Shown here: positions 15,390 to 22,862 of the stretch, piece after piece
Layout: the number at the start of each line of letters is the position of its first letter
Position numbering within the stretch: position 1 is the first letter of the stretch
Origin: CAZWLD01 sp964634685
Lineage (GTDB): Bacteria > Bacillota_I > Bacilli_A > Acholeplasmatales > JAEDCM01
NCBI GenBank assembly: GCA_964634685.1
Contig: CAZWLD010000035.1
Coordinates: forward strand, 1-23,988
Length of the DNA stretch: 23,988 nucleotides
Direction: 5' to 3'
Translations under genes and position numbers: made by a program
Notes under the pieces: model-generated
Databases searched by the model: none
Told to the model about the DNA's origin: nothing
Seen by the model: only the letters and a program-made list of their open reading frames with translations

Positions 15390-15579
15390 TATAATAAATT
15401 ATTTATAAGCCAAACTATAAATGCAACCAAGTGTTGTAGAAGAATCCCCCTATTCTTCTTATGAAGTTCAAAGAGGAAATTATATCAATTTCTTCTATCA
15501 TACTTCTCCTCTCCCTTTCACATACTTAACTCAAAAAAAGAAAAAGGTCATCTTGATGATGGCTTTTTTCTTTTGGTAA
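15390..15579 (+). other. possible small plus-strand transcription unit
   Basis: The spacer 15332-15818 holds no recognised gene. On the plus strand there is a consensus TATAAT at 15390-15395 (no clear -35), a hairpin AGAAGAAT/ATTCTTCT (15438-15459), and a long hairpin at 15533-15575 flanked by A- and T-runs that could terminate in both directions. Between them an ATG at 15421 opens 52 codons (MQPSVVEESPYSSYEVQRGN...) but has no Shine-Dalgarno. It could be a small RNA, a leaderless peptide or chance. Minus-strand transcription is already stopped at 15787-15820, so this terminator is unexplained by known genes. Confidence 0.3.
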
Positions 15580-15748
15580 CTATGAAGATTTTTATCTTTC
15601 AATCGCGAAAAATTACTAATATAGTCAAAATTATAATAATGAATATATTTATGATTAAATTTAATACATATTTTTACAATAAATATGGTCATTTTTAATT
15701 TATTGACATAATTATCATTTTTTATTTACATAATTTTATAAATTACTA

Positions 15749-15774
15749 TTTCTAGTTTTAAAAACTAGATAAAC
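15749..15774. repeat. palindromic repeat, copy c
   Basis: TCTAGTTTTAAAAACTAGA followed by TAAAC: arms TCTAGTTTT/AAAACTAGA around one central base. Related to copies at 14156-14178 and 14200-14221, and like copy b placed just beyond a minus-strand terminator. The rest of 15580-15786 is AT-rich and shows nothing else I can support. Confidence 0.55.
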
Positions 15775-15786
15775 ATCGAATTGAAG

Positions 15787-15820
15787 AAAAAAATCTGCTG
15801 GTATATTCTACCAACAGATT
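15787..15820 (-). terminator. helicase gene terminator
   Basis: Twelve-base arms (AATCTGTTGGTA/TACCAGCAGATT, one G-U pair) with a 5-nt loop, then seven T on the minus strand. The helicase stop codon TAA lies at the base of the stem. Confidence 0.9.
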
Positions 15821-17429
15821 AATCTAAGCTCTTAGCCTTTCTGACGCGAATCGTAACGCCTTTGTATTTTTTACCTTCAAGTAAAAATATTTTTTTCATA
15901 AATGTCTCCTTAACCTCAAAGGATGTTCCTGATTTACGAATTTTGATATCACCGATACCATCACGAGGAATACGCGTTTGTTTATTAATTAAATCTAAAA
16001 GCTCAGGTGGACGGAGCTCCTCATGCTTTCCTAAATTGATATTGACAAAGCCATAGCTTACATTTGATGAACTCTTCTTTTCCTTTGGCTTTCTTTGGGG
16101 CTCAACAACAATCTCATTATATTCCTTAATTTCATCATGAATACTCAATTCAAATAAAGCATTGATGATATCCATAACATCGTAATTATCAGCCAAAAGC
16201 TTATTTACTAAATAGCTATAATTATGACGCTCCTCATTGTTAATTTTTTCAACAATTAAATTATAAACATTATTGACAAGACGCTTTCTAATTTCCGTGA
16301 CCGAAGGAATTTCCTTCTTCTCAATTTTCGATTTCGTATAATATTCAATTTCCTCTAAACGTTTGCGACCACGCTTCGTGATGAAGGATAAAGACATACC
16401 TTTTTTCCCAGCCCGACCAGTTCGGCCGATACGGTGAACGTAAATTTCATCCTCCTGTGGTAAATCATAATTAATAATAGCCTCAACATCATTAACGTCA
16501 ATTCCCCTGGCCGCCACATCAGTCGCAACTAAAATGTTGATGTTTCCGGCGCGGAAGGAATTCATAACGCGATCACGATTCATTTGCTTTAAATCGCCGT
16601 GAAGTCCATCCACAATGTAATTGTTTTTTTGAAGCTCAGTCACAATTTCATCAACACCCTTTTTGGTGTTTGAAAAAATAATACAGCTCTTAAATTGATA
16701 ATAGTCTAAGACTCTTATTAATAAATCCATTTTTGAAGCTAAAGAGACCTCATAATAGTATTGCTTGATAGCCTCAACAGTTAGGGTTTTAGCTTCAATT
16801 TTAATATTAACTGGGTCATGTTGATAATTCAAGGCAACATTTTTAATAAATGGCGGCATTGTTGCGCTAAATAAAACAGTTTGCCTGTCTTCCGGGGTTT
16901 CCTTCAAAATCGTCTCTAAATCCTCTTGAAAGCCCATTTTAAGCATTTCATCGGCCTCATCTAGGACAAGCTTACGCAAAGAGCCAAAACGAAGAGTTTT
17001 TCGATTCATATGGTCAATAATACGACCTGGTGTTCCAATAATAATCTGTGGTTTGGCCTTTAAATCTTTGATTTGTCTTTCAATTGATTGGCCACCATAA
17101 ATCGTCACAACTCTAATTGCCTTCGAAAAGCGAACTAATTTAATAAATTCAGCATAAACCTGAAGCGATAATTCTCTTGTTGGGCAGAGAATTAAAGCTT
17201 GAATGTGATCATCCGTGATATCTACACTCTCAATAATGGGTATAGCATAAGAAAAAGTCTTACCCGTTCCGGTCTGAGCCTGACCAATACAATCACGTCC
17301 ACTGTAAACAACAGGAATTGCTTTTTCTTGAATCTCCGTTGGATAAGTAAATTCCAACATATCAAGTGCCTTTAGAATTTGAGGCGAAATGATATTTAAA
17401 TCTCTAAAAGTAATTTTGTTTTCTTCCAT
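15819..17429 (-). CDS. DEAD-box RNA helicase, CsdA/DeaD type
   Basis: A 536-residue ATP-dependent RNA helicase. All core motifs are present: Q motif (FTYPTEIQEKAIP), AQTGTGKT (51-58), PTRELSLQ, GTPGR, DEAD (157-160), SAT (188-190), IIFSNTKKG, ATDVAARGIDV and HRIGRTGRAG. A linker and helical dimerisation-like region follow. The last 75 residues (about 460-536, VNINLGKHEELRPPELLDLINKQ...GVTIRVRKAK) look like a DbpA/CsdA RNA-binding domain. Such enzymes act in ribosome assembly, cold adaptation and RNA decay. The start is ATG 17429 with AAAGGA 6 nt upstream; an ORF extension to 17456 is not supported. It is a single-gene unit with a candidate promoter at 17465-17492. Confidence 0.95.
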   Translation of the reverse strand: MEENKITFRDLNIISPQILKALDMLEFTYPTEIQEKAIPVVYSGRDCIGQAQTGTGKTFSYAIPIIESVDITDDHIQALILCPTRELSLQVYAEFIKLVRFSKAIRVVTIYGGQSIERQIKDLKAKPQIIIGTPGRIIDHMNRKTLRFGSLRKLVLDEADEMLKMGFQEDLETILKETPEDRQTVLFSATMPPFIKNVALNYQHDPVNIKIEAKTLTVEAIKQYYYEVSLASKMDLLIRVLDYYQFKSCIIFSNTKKGVDEIVTELQKNNYIVDGLHGDLKQMNRDRVMNSFRAGNINILVATDVAARGIDVNDVEAIINYDLPQEDEIYVHRIGRTGRAGKKGMSLSFITKRGRKRLEEIEYYTKSKIEKKEIPSVTEIRKRLVNNVYNLIVEKINNEERHNYSYLVNKLLADNYDVMDIINALFELSIHDEIKEYNEIVVEPQRKPKEKKSSSNVSYGFVNINLGKHEELRPPELLDLINKQTRIPRDGIGDIKIRKSGTSFEVKETFMKKIFLLEGKKYKGVTIRVRKAKSLD

Positions 17430-17464
17430 ATTTATTCCTTTCAACGTCCAAAACACACTATTTT

Positions 17465-17492
17465 ACTATATCATATTTTGACCTCTTTGCAA
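17465..17492 (-). promoter_or_regulatory. helicase promoter
   Basis: Minus strand TTGCAA (17487-17492), 16-nt spacer, TATAGT (17465-17470), about 36 nt before the ATG. Moderate match. Confidence 0.45.
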
Positions 17493-17540
17493 CAAATAAT
17501 TTACATTATCTTAAAAAAAACCGATTTCATCATCATAGTT

Positions 17541-17571
17541 TAAAAAAAGCAAGTCAAAAATTTGACCTGCA
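17541..17571 (-). terminator. terminator after the short Sel1 gene
   Basis: Minus strand GCAGGTCAAA and TTGACTTGC form a stem followed by seven T, six bases past the stop codon at 17577. Confidence 0.85.
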
Positions 17572-17576
17572 AGAAA

Positions 17577-18071
17577 TTATTTTTTCCAGTTTTTAATTAC
17601 TTCCTTAGCTTCCTTTAAGCCTTGGCTTGCGGCTTTATGAAACCATTTAAATGATTCCTCTAAATCATAGAAGGGAAGATTTCTATCTCGATAAATTTCT
17701 CCTAAAAAATATTTACATTCCGCAATACCTTCATTAGCAGCCTTTTCATACCAATAAATAGCTTCCTCCATATTAATAGGCTTTTTGCCTAAGCCATAGC
17801 GATTATATTCGCCTAAAAAGCCCATCGAAACGGCATCATTTTCGTTTGCCTCTAAAACTAGACCATCATAGCACATATCAAAAAGCTTTTTAGCCTCTTC
17901 CATATTAACCTTAACACCAACGCCATCATAGTAGCAACAGCCTAACATATAGGTACACTTCGGATAGCCTTGGAAATGTCCCTTCGATGCGACCATAAAA
18001 GCCTTTGGGTCCTGTTGATCAAATAAAATTCGTGCTTCCTTTTCGGCGTATTCCTTTTCATTATCTTCCAT
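17577..18071 (-). CDS. Sel1-repeat protein, short paralogue
   Basis: A 164-residue cytoplasmic protein of three to four Sel1-like (TPR-related) repeats: YMLGCCYYDGVGVKVNMEEAKKLF, GFLGEYNRYGLGKKPINMEEAIYWYEKAA, YFLGEIYRDRNLPFYDLEESFKWFHKAA, and a partial last one. Sel1 repeats form alpha-solenoid scaffolds for protein-protein contact; no catalytic domain is seen. Its N-terminal part (DPKAFMVASKGHF...CTYMLGCCYYDGVGV) aligns with residues of the neighbouring 642-residue protein (DPNSFYFASLGF...CTHLLGYCYYKGLGV), so the two are paralogues. AAGGAG lies 8 nt before the ATG and directly after the terminator of the upstream gene, leaving little room for a separate promoter. Confidence 0.88.
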   Translation of the reverse strand: MEDNEKEYAEKEARILFDQQDPKAFMVASKGHFQGYPKCTYMLGCCYYDGVGVKVNMEEAKKLFDMCYDGLVLEANENDAVSMGFLGEYNRYGLGKKPINMEEAIYWYEKAANEGIAECKYFLGEIYRDRNLPFYDLEESFKWFHKAASQGLKEAKEVIKNWKK

Positions 18072-18083
18072 ATTCGATTCTCC

Positions 18084-18110
18084 TTAAAAAAAGACGGATA
18101 TCCGTCTTTT
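18084..18110 (-). terminator. intra-pair terminator between Sel1 genes
   Basis: Perfect palindrome AAGACGGATATCCGTCTT (18091-18108) followed on the minus strand by a T run. It touches the stop of the large Sel1 gene and ends right before the Shine-Dalgarno of the small one. Confidence 0.75.
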
Positions 18111-20037
18111 AGAATAGTTTTTTAACCCAAGTTCCATCACTTTTCTTTTTGAACTTCGTTAATTTCTTTTCGGCATCATAATTCTTATTTTGTGCGGCTC
18201 TTTGATACCAATATACGGCCTTATTTAAGTTCTTTTCGGTACCAAAGCCCTTTTCATAGCATTCAGCTAAAATCATTTGTGCCGGAACATAATCCTCATT
18301 AGCGGCTAAATCATAATAGTAAACAGCCTTTGAGTCATCATTTTCAACTAATTTATTATGCTCACGATAGAAATTACCAAGCATAAATTGGGCAAGGGCA
18401 CAACCAGCTAAAGCTGATTGATCATACCAAGATAAAGCTTTTTCGTTGCTTTGCTCAGTTCCATTTCCAATTTCATAACAATGTCCTAAACGCATCTTCG
18501 CAAGTGGATTTGAACCATTTAAAGCTCGTTCATACCAATACATAAAGCGTGATGTTTCCTTTGAATAGCCTTTTCCATCGGCACCATATCCAAAGCGAAG
18601 GAAGGCTTCCTTAACATTATGCTCACAGGCTAAATGATACCATTCAAGCGCTTTGTCTAAATCTTGATATTCAGTTTCCTTTTCATAAACGCGACCTAAG
18701 ATATATTCAGCGTAATAGTTACCCTTTTCAGCCGATGATTTTAACCATGAAATTGCCTTATCAAAATCAAGAATTTCGCAATCTTGACCTTTGATACCAA
18801 CCTTTTCAGCGGCATCCTCGTTTCCATTTAAAGCCGCACGAATAAACCAATATTGAGATTTCCTTTCATCCTTTTCAACACCGTAAACACCCTCATAGCA
18901 GGAACCTAAGCGATATTGAGCTAAAGCATAATCCTCATTTGCGGCTTCCTCAGTCCAAGCTAAGCATTGCTTAACATCCTTTTTGCAGCCTTCAGCGTTG
19001 TAATAGTGAACGCCAAGTTTATATTTAGCGTCCGCAATTCCAAGCTGAGCAGCTTTTTCATGATAGATGAATGATTTATCATAATCCTGTTCGCAGCCAA
19101 TTCCGTCATAGAATAAATCTCCAACCTTGTTTATTGATTCAGCATCACCATCCAAGGCTGCCATAACATACCATTTAAATGATTCCTCAGCATTTTTGGA
19201 AACACCATTTCCTTGTTCATAGGCCAAAGCCAAGAATTTTTTAGCTTCAGTGCTATGAGCAGCTGCTTTTTCATACCAGAAAACAGCCTTTTGGATATCC
19301 TTTTCGACATAGGTTCCTTCTAAATACCATTTAGCAAGTAAATTTTGCGCAAAGCTGAAATTCTTATTCGCAAGCTTTTCAAGTTCAACCGCAACGTCAA
19401 CCTCTGGCTCATTTTCCTTTCCGCTTTCAATAAATTGATTTTCAATATCCATCGCTTTTTCAGCTAAGGCCATTGCTTTATCACGTGACCAGCGGCTTAA
19501 TTTTGAATTTGTGGCTCTTTCAGCATATGAAAATAATTGAACCTGAGCTCTTTCATTTCCTTGAAGACGAGACATTGCAAAATAATCAAAAGCCTCATCG
19601 TCATCCTTGTCAAGCTTTCCATAGCCATTTAAATAATGGAATCCTGTGTAATATTGCGCTAAGGAATTACCTTCATCCGCAAGCTTATGAATTTCATAGA
19701 AGCAGGAATTAAATAACAAATCAGCGTCATCTAAATTCTTCTCCACACCTAATCCTTTATAATAGCAGTATCCTAATAAATGAGTACAGAATAATTGTTT
19801 ATTTTCAAAACCAAGGCTCGCAAAATAAAAGCTATTTGGATCCTTCTTTTCCACAAGCTTATCTGCGATATTTGTAATTATTTGTAATGCTTCTTCATCT
19901 AAGACAGCCTCTTCTTGTTTCGTCTCTTCAGCTTGAGCTTCTTCGGAAACTTCTTCAGATACTTCCGGTTCAGTTTCTTTTGACTCTTCTTCTTGAGCTT
20001 CAGCTGTTTCTAATTCTTTAACATCTAATTCTTCCAT
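18109..20037 (-). CDS. large Sel1-repeat protein
   Basis: A 642-residue protein. The first 50 residues are highly acidic and low-complexity (many EE, EEV and EAQ), with no signal peptide. From about residue 60 to the end there are roughly 14 Sel1 repeats, for example LAKWYLEGTYVEKDIQKAVFWYEKAA, LGHCYEIGNGTEQSNEKALSWYDQSA and LAECYEKGFGTEKNLNKAVYWYQRAA. The last residues are basic (KKKSDGTWVKKLF). The fold is a long alpha-solenoid, probably a cytoplasmic adaptor; partner unknown. AGAAGG precedes the ATG. A candidate regulatory palindrome lies at 20061-20074. It heads a two-gene unit with the short paralogue. Confidence 0.9.
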   Translation of the reverse strand: MEELDVKELETAEAQEEESKETEPEVSEEVSEEAQAEETKQEEAVLDEEALQIITNIADKLVEKKDPNSFYFASLGFENKQLFCTHLLGYCYYKGLGVEKNLDDADLLFNSCFYEIHKLADEGNSLAQYYTGFHYLNGYGKLDKDDDEAFDYFAMSRLQGNERAQVQLFSYAERATNSKLSRWSRDKAMALAEKAMDIENQFIESGKENEPEVDVAVELEKLANKNFSFAQNLLAKWYLEGTYVEKDIQKAVFWYEKAAAHSTEAKKFLALAYEQGNGVSKNAEESFKWYVMAALDGDAESINKVGDLFYDGIGCEQDYDKSFIYHEKAAQLGIADAKYKLGVHYYNAEGCKKDVKQCLAWTEEAANEDYALAQYRLGSCYEGVYGVEKDERKSQYWFIRAALNGNEDAAEKVGIKGQDCEILDFDKAISWLKSSAEKGNYYAEYILGRVYEKETEYQDLDKALEWYHLACEHNVKEAFLRFGYGADGKGYSKETSRFMYWYERALNGSNPLAKMRLGHCYEIGNGTEQSNEKALSWYDQSALAGCALAQFMLGNFYREHNKLVENDDSKAVYYYDLAANEDYVPAQMILAECYEKGFGTEKNLNKAVYWYQRAAQNKNYDAEKKLTKFKKKSDGTWVKKLF

Positions 20038-20135
20038 CCCAAAAACCTTCTTCCTCTTAATGTAAACGTTTCTATACTATATATTGTAACAAAAAAAAAT
20101 CTATTTGTACATTGATTTTTATGAAAAAAATTTAA

Positions 20136-20165
20136 TAAAAAAGAGTAAGCGTTACTCTTACTCTT
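20136..20165 (-). terminator. terminator after the LRR lipoprotein gene
   Basis: AAGAGTAA-GCG-TTACTCTT (20141-20159; an alternative pairing extends to 20165), followed by TTTTTATT on the minus strand. It overlaps the stop codon at 20158. Confidence 0.8.
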
Positions 20166-21417
20166 GATAATGAATATTTGAGGATGAAATTCCACGATTC
20201 CAATCACTTTGCCAGGTAGCTGGAATTGAGGAAACCGAAAAACACACTTTAATCAAAAGTTCAGGATTAGCATTCCTGAAAACATACGATCCAAGCAATA
20301 AAACATTTGAAGGAATAGTTATGTTTCGTAGACTTTGACAATTCGCAAAGGCCTCTAAACCGATTTTTGTAACCGAACTAGGAATTGTAAAATCTTTAAG
20401 ACTAACACAATCCATAAAGCTTCCCTCGCCAATCCATTCTAATGTGTTATTCAATTTGATTTCTTCTAAATTAGAATCACCTAAAAAGGCAAAATTCTCG
20501 ATTTCCTTGATTTTTTCGCCTAAGGTGATACTCTTTACACTTCTAATATGAGAAAAGGCATAAAGGGCGATTTTGGTCGCATCACTAGGAATAATAATCT
20601 CACTAGCATTTCCTAAATAACGAATGATTGTTGTTCCATCCATTAGAAAGCTATCTTTAATCATTTCGTCCTTGTAAATATTTAAACAAACATTTTTCCC
20701 AAAGGCATCTTCAAAAAAATTTTTATAGGCTTGGGAAACGACACTATTAACAATAATCACTGGCTTAATCATGGAATCCTTGATGGTATCATCAACCTTA
20801 ATAACATCATTTAGCCTTTCCACATCGATAGCCGTTGAATCAATTCTCGTTAAAGCTAAATCTCCAAAAAAGCTAATAGATCGGAGGTTTTGACAATTTT
20901 TAAAGGCTCTGGCCTCAATTTCGGTTACAGTGTTAGGAATATTAACAAATTCCACTGATTCCAAGCCGTAAAAGGCATCGGGATAAATTTTTGTATCCCC
21001 CTCCGCAATATTGATTTTGATTAGGGATTCAGGAACGTAGGAATCATTCTCCATTCCCCCAAAATAATATTTAACATAGGAGGCCTCATCGGTAAAGGTT
21101 AGGGTGGCTTCCTCTAAATTTGTACATCCCGTTAAAATATTCGTTCCGATTTTGGTTAGCGTCGACGGAAAGCTAATGGATTTCAAATTTTTAAAATTTT
21201 TACAGGCATTATTTTCAATTTTTGTTACCGGATAATTGTTTATTTTTTCCGGAATAACAACATTTTCGCTATGATTGTCATATAAAGAAATGATTGTCAC
21301 TTCTTTATTTTCAACCTTATACATATAATCTCCACCCAGAGTTGTTTGATTATCATCTATTAAATCTCCACACGCAAATAACGGCAGGATAAATAAAAAT
21401 ATCAGAATTTTTTTCAC
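20158..21417 (-). CDS. BspA-type leucine-rich-repeat lipoprotein
   Basis: A 419-residue surface lipoprotein. The N-terminus is a lipoprotein signal: MKK, a hydrophobic stretch, then lipobox LFAC with Cys16 as the lipidated residue. The mature part holds LRR_5/BspA-type repeats at about 50-110, 135-190 and 275-400 (NIPNTVTEIEARAFKNCQNLRSISF, TIPSSVTKIGLEAFANCQSLRNITIP). These typically mediate binding to host or bacterial surface proteins and are common in gut and oral anaerobes. The start is GTG 21417 with AGGAGG 7 nt upstream. It follows the pentapeptide-repeat gene by 11 bp, so the two are probably co-transcribed. Ligand unknown. Confidence 0.92.
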   Translation of the reverse strand: MKKILIFLFILPLFACGDLIDDNQTTLGGDYMYKVENKEVTIISLYDNHSENVVIPEKINNYPVTKIENNACKNFKNLKSISFPSTLTKIGTNILTGCTNLEEATLTFTDEASYVKYYFGGMENDSYVPESLIKINIAEGDTKIYPDAFYGLESVEFVNIPNTVTEIEARAFKNCQNLRSISFFGDLALTRIDSTAIDVERLNDVIKVDDTIKDSMIKPVIIVNSVVSQAYKNFFEDAFGKNVCLNIYKDEMIKDSFLMDGTTIIRYLGNASEIIIPSDATKIALYAFSHIRSVKSITLGEKIKEIENFAFLGDSNLEEIKLNNTLEWIGEGSFMDCVSLKDFTIPSSVTKIGLEAFANCQSLRNITIPSNVLLLGSYVFRNANPELLIKVCFSVSSIPATWQSDWNRGISSSNIHYQE

Positions 21418-21428
21418 GAAAAAGCCTC

Positions 21429-22049
21429 CTATTCTTCTTTAATTTTTACGCCAATAATTCCCATTAAATCAATGGCCTGATAGGGAGAAATAATCGCACC
21501 TTTTAAATCTTTGGTTGCGATTTTTAAAAATCCAATTTGACTACTAGATAAATCAACGTCCTTTAAACTAGTATGTGTAAAACTCGAGCTCATTAAATCA
21601 CAATTTAAAAACTTATGCTTTAGCAATGATGTATCATCAAAAAAACTATTTTCAAGCATAGAGTCCATAAAATAGACCTCATTAAGCTTGGATCCGGATA
21701 TATTCAGGTAATCAGCCTTCGTATCACTAATCGTCACATATTTTAAATTGCACTCAATGAAATTTGTTCCCATCAACCGACAGTTTTTAAATATGACGCG
21801 ATGAAAGCCACACTTTTTAAAGGTTACATTCGACAAATCGCAATTTTCAAAAGACAAATGATACAAAAAGCAGTCATTAAAGCTACCGGTAAATTTCATC
21901 TTTCGAAAAACGCAGCCATTAAACTCGATATTTGAAAATTTCTTTTGGCAAACTTCATCAAAAAACGCCAAATCATTGATTTTATATTGATAAGATAATT
22001 CGTTTAAATTAGCCTTTTCGATTTCCTTTGAGATGATAGGTTCTCGCAT
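21429..22049 (-). CDS. pentapeptide-repeat protein
   Basis: A 206-residue soluble protein without signal peptide. It has repeated A(D/N)LxF-like pentapeptides: FNGCVFRKMKF, FENCDLSNVTFKKCGFHRVIFKNCRLMGTNFIECNLKYVTI, FLNCDLMSSSFTHTSLKDVDLSSSQIGFLKI. It ends in DLKGAIISPYQAIDLMGIIGVKIKEE, a tail style seen in Gram-positive pentapeptide proteins related to the Qnr/MfpA group. The predicted fold is a right-handed quadrilateral beta-helix. Qnr/MfpA members mimic DNA and protect gyrase or topoisomerase IV from quinolones; that role here is only possible, since many relatives have other or unknown roles. AAAGGAG lies 8 nt before the ATG. TATAAT at 22081-22086 may serve as a -10. Confidence 0.88.
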   Translation of the reverse strand: MREPIISKEIEKANLNELSYQYKINDLAFFDEVCQKKFSNIEFNGCVFRKMKFTGSFNDCFLYHLSFENCDLSNVTFKKCGFHRVIFKNCRLMGTNFIECNLKYVTISDTKADYLNISGSKLNEVYFMDSMLENSFFDDTSLLKHKFLNCDLMSSSFTHTSLKDVDLSSSQIGFLKIATKDLKGAIISPYQAIDLMGIIGVKIKEE

Positions 22050-22107
22050 GAAAATGTCTCCTTTAAAATTTGATAATTAAATTATAACCCATTTTTACAT
22101 AAAAAAG

Positions 22108-22131
22108 AAGAGTAATCGACTGATTACTCTT
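22108..22131 (-). terminator. galU operon terminator
   Basis: AAGAGTAATC-AGTC-GATTACTCTT (10 bp stem) followed on the minus strand by C and six T. The stop codon at 22124 is in the stem. Confidence 0.9.
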
Positions 22132-22858
22132 TATTTTTCTTCTTTTTATCTTTTTTATCTTTGTCTTGAGGCTCTTCCTTTGGTTTCTCTTTTTCCTCTT
22201 TTTCTTCCTTAGCTTCTTCATCAGAGGCCTTTTCTTCTAGAGAATCTTTAGAATCTTTAGATTCTTTATGATCCTTTACTGGTATTTTACCTCTTTGGGT
22301 TGTACAATAAATCGCAAGGAATAGGAAGATAGCCGCAGCAACAAGCATACATACACCTAAGCTAAAAACAATCTTGTCTTTATTAATGTTCACATTAAAG
22401 AAAACATAGGTACCAAAGGTAATTAGGAAAATATTAATATATTTAGCGGCGCGATCAAAGGCGGAATGACGACCAGCGACACGGATATCACCTTGATTAT
22501 AATAACCACGAACAATTTCCACAAAGCCGCGACACCAAATTGTTAAACCTAAGGCTTGGCATTCAGAGATATTGATAACTCGTAATTGTGATAAAAACAT
22601 TCCTAAAGCCATTAACACAACCAAAACAAATTCAATCCACATGAACACCTTAACAACCGTAACCCGCTTACGGAATAAATTCTTTAAAAGAAAACATCCA
22701 GCATAAAGTAATAAGGCAATTCCAATTAGATAGGTAATTGAATCCTTAAGAATACCCTTCATAAATGGACAAAACAAGAATGATAAACCAAATACAATGG
22801 TTAAGACGGTGAGAATATAATAGACAATATAGTCACCCTTAAAACGATATTTTTTCAA
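22124..22858 (-). CDS. DUF308/HdeD-like membrane protein
   Basis: A 244-residue membrane protein with about six hydrophobic segments (roughly 12-32, 40-58, 68-90, 100-120, 140-156, 162-187). A long, highly charged cytoplasmic tail of about 55 residues follows (KESKDSKDSLEEKASDEEAK...KKKKNKE). The pattern of paired helices resembles DUF308/HdeD-type proteins, but I see no diagnostic motif, so the family is tentative. The start is TTG 22858, with GGAGG 9 nt upstream lying across the end of galU. Only four bases separate it from the galU stop, so it is co-transcribed and perhaps translationally coupled. Function unknown; an envelope role is plausible from the galU link. Confidence 0.85.
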   Translation of the reverse strand: MKKYRFKGDYIVYYILTVLTIVFGLSFLFCPFMKGILKDSITYLIGIALLLYAGCFLLKNLFRKRVTVVKVFMWIEFVLVVLMALGMFLSQLRVINISECQALGLTIWCRGFVEIVRGYYNQGDIRVAGRHSAFDRAAKYINIFLITFGTYVFFNVNINKDKIVFSLGVCMLVAAAIFLFLAIYCTTQRGKIPVKDHKESKDSKDSLEEKASDEEAKEEKEEKEKPKEEPQDKDKKDKKKKNKE

Positions 22859-22862
22859 AATT

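Noticed and set aside
14786..15430. Mycoplasma-type code with UGA as Trp
   Set aside because: rsmD ends cleanly at TGA overlapping the coaD start, and Trp codons throughout are TGG.
20025..20207. A 60-codon minus-strand frame between the LRR and Sel1 genes
   Set aside because: It overlaps the terminator and the end of the LRR gene in another frame, has low-complexity content and no start signal.
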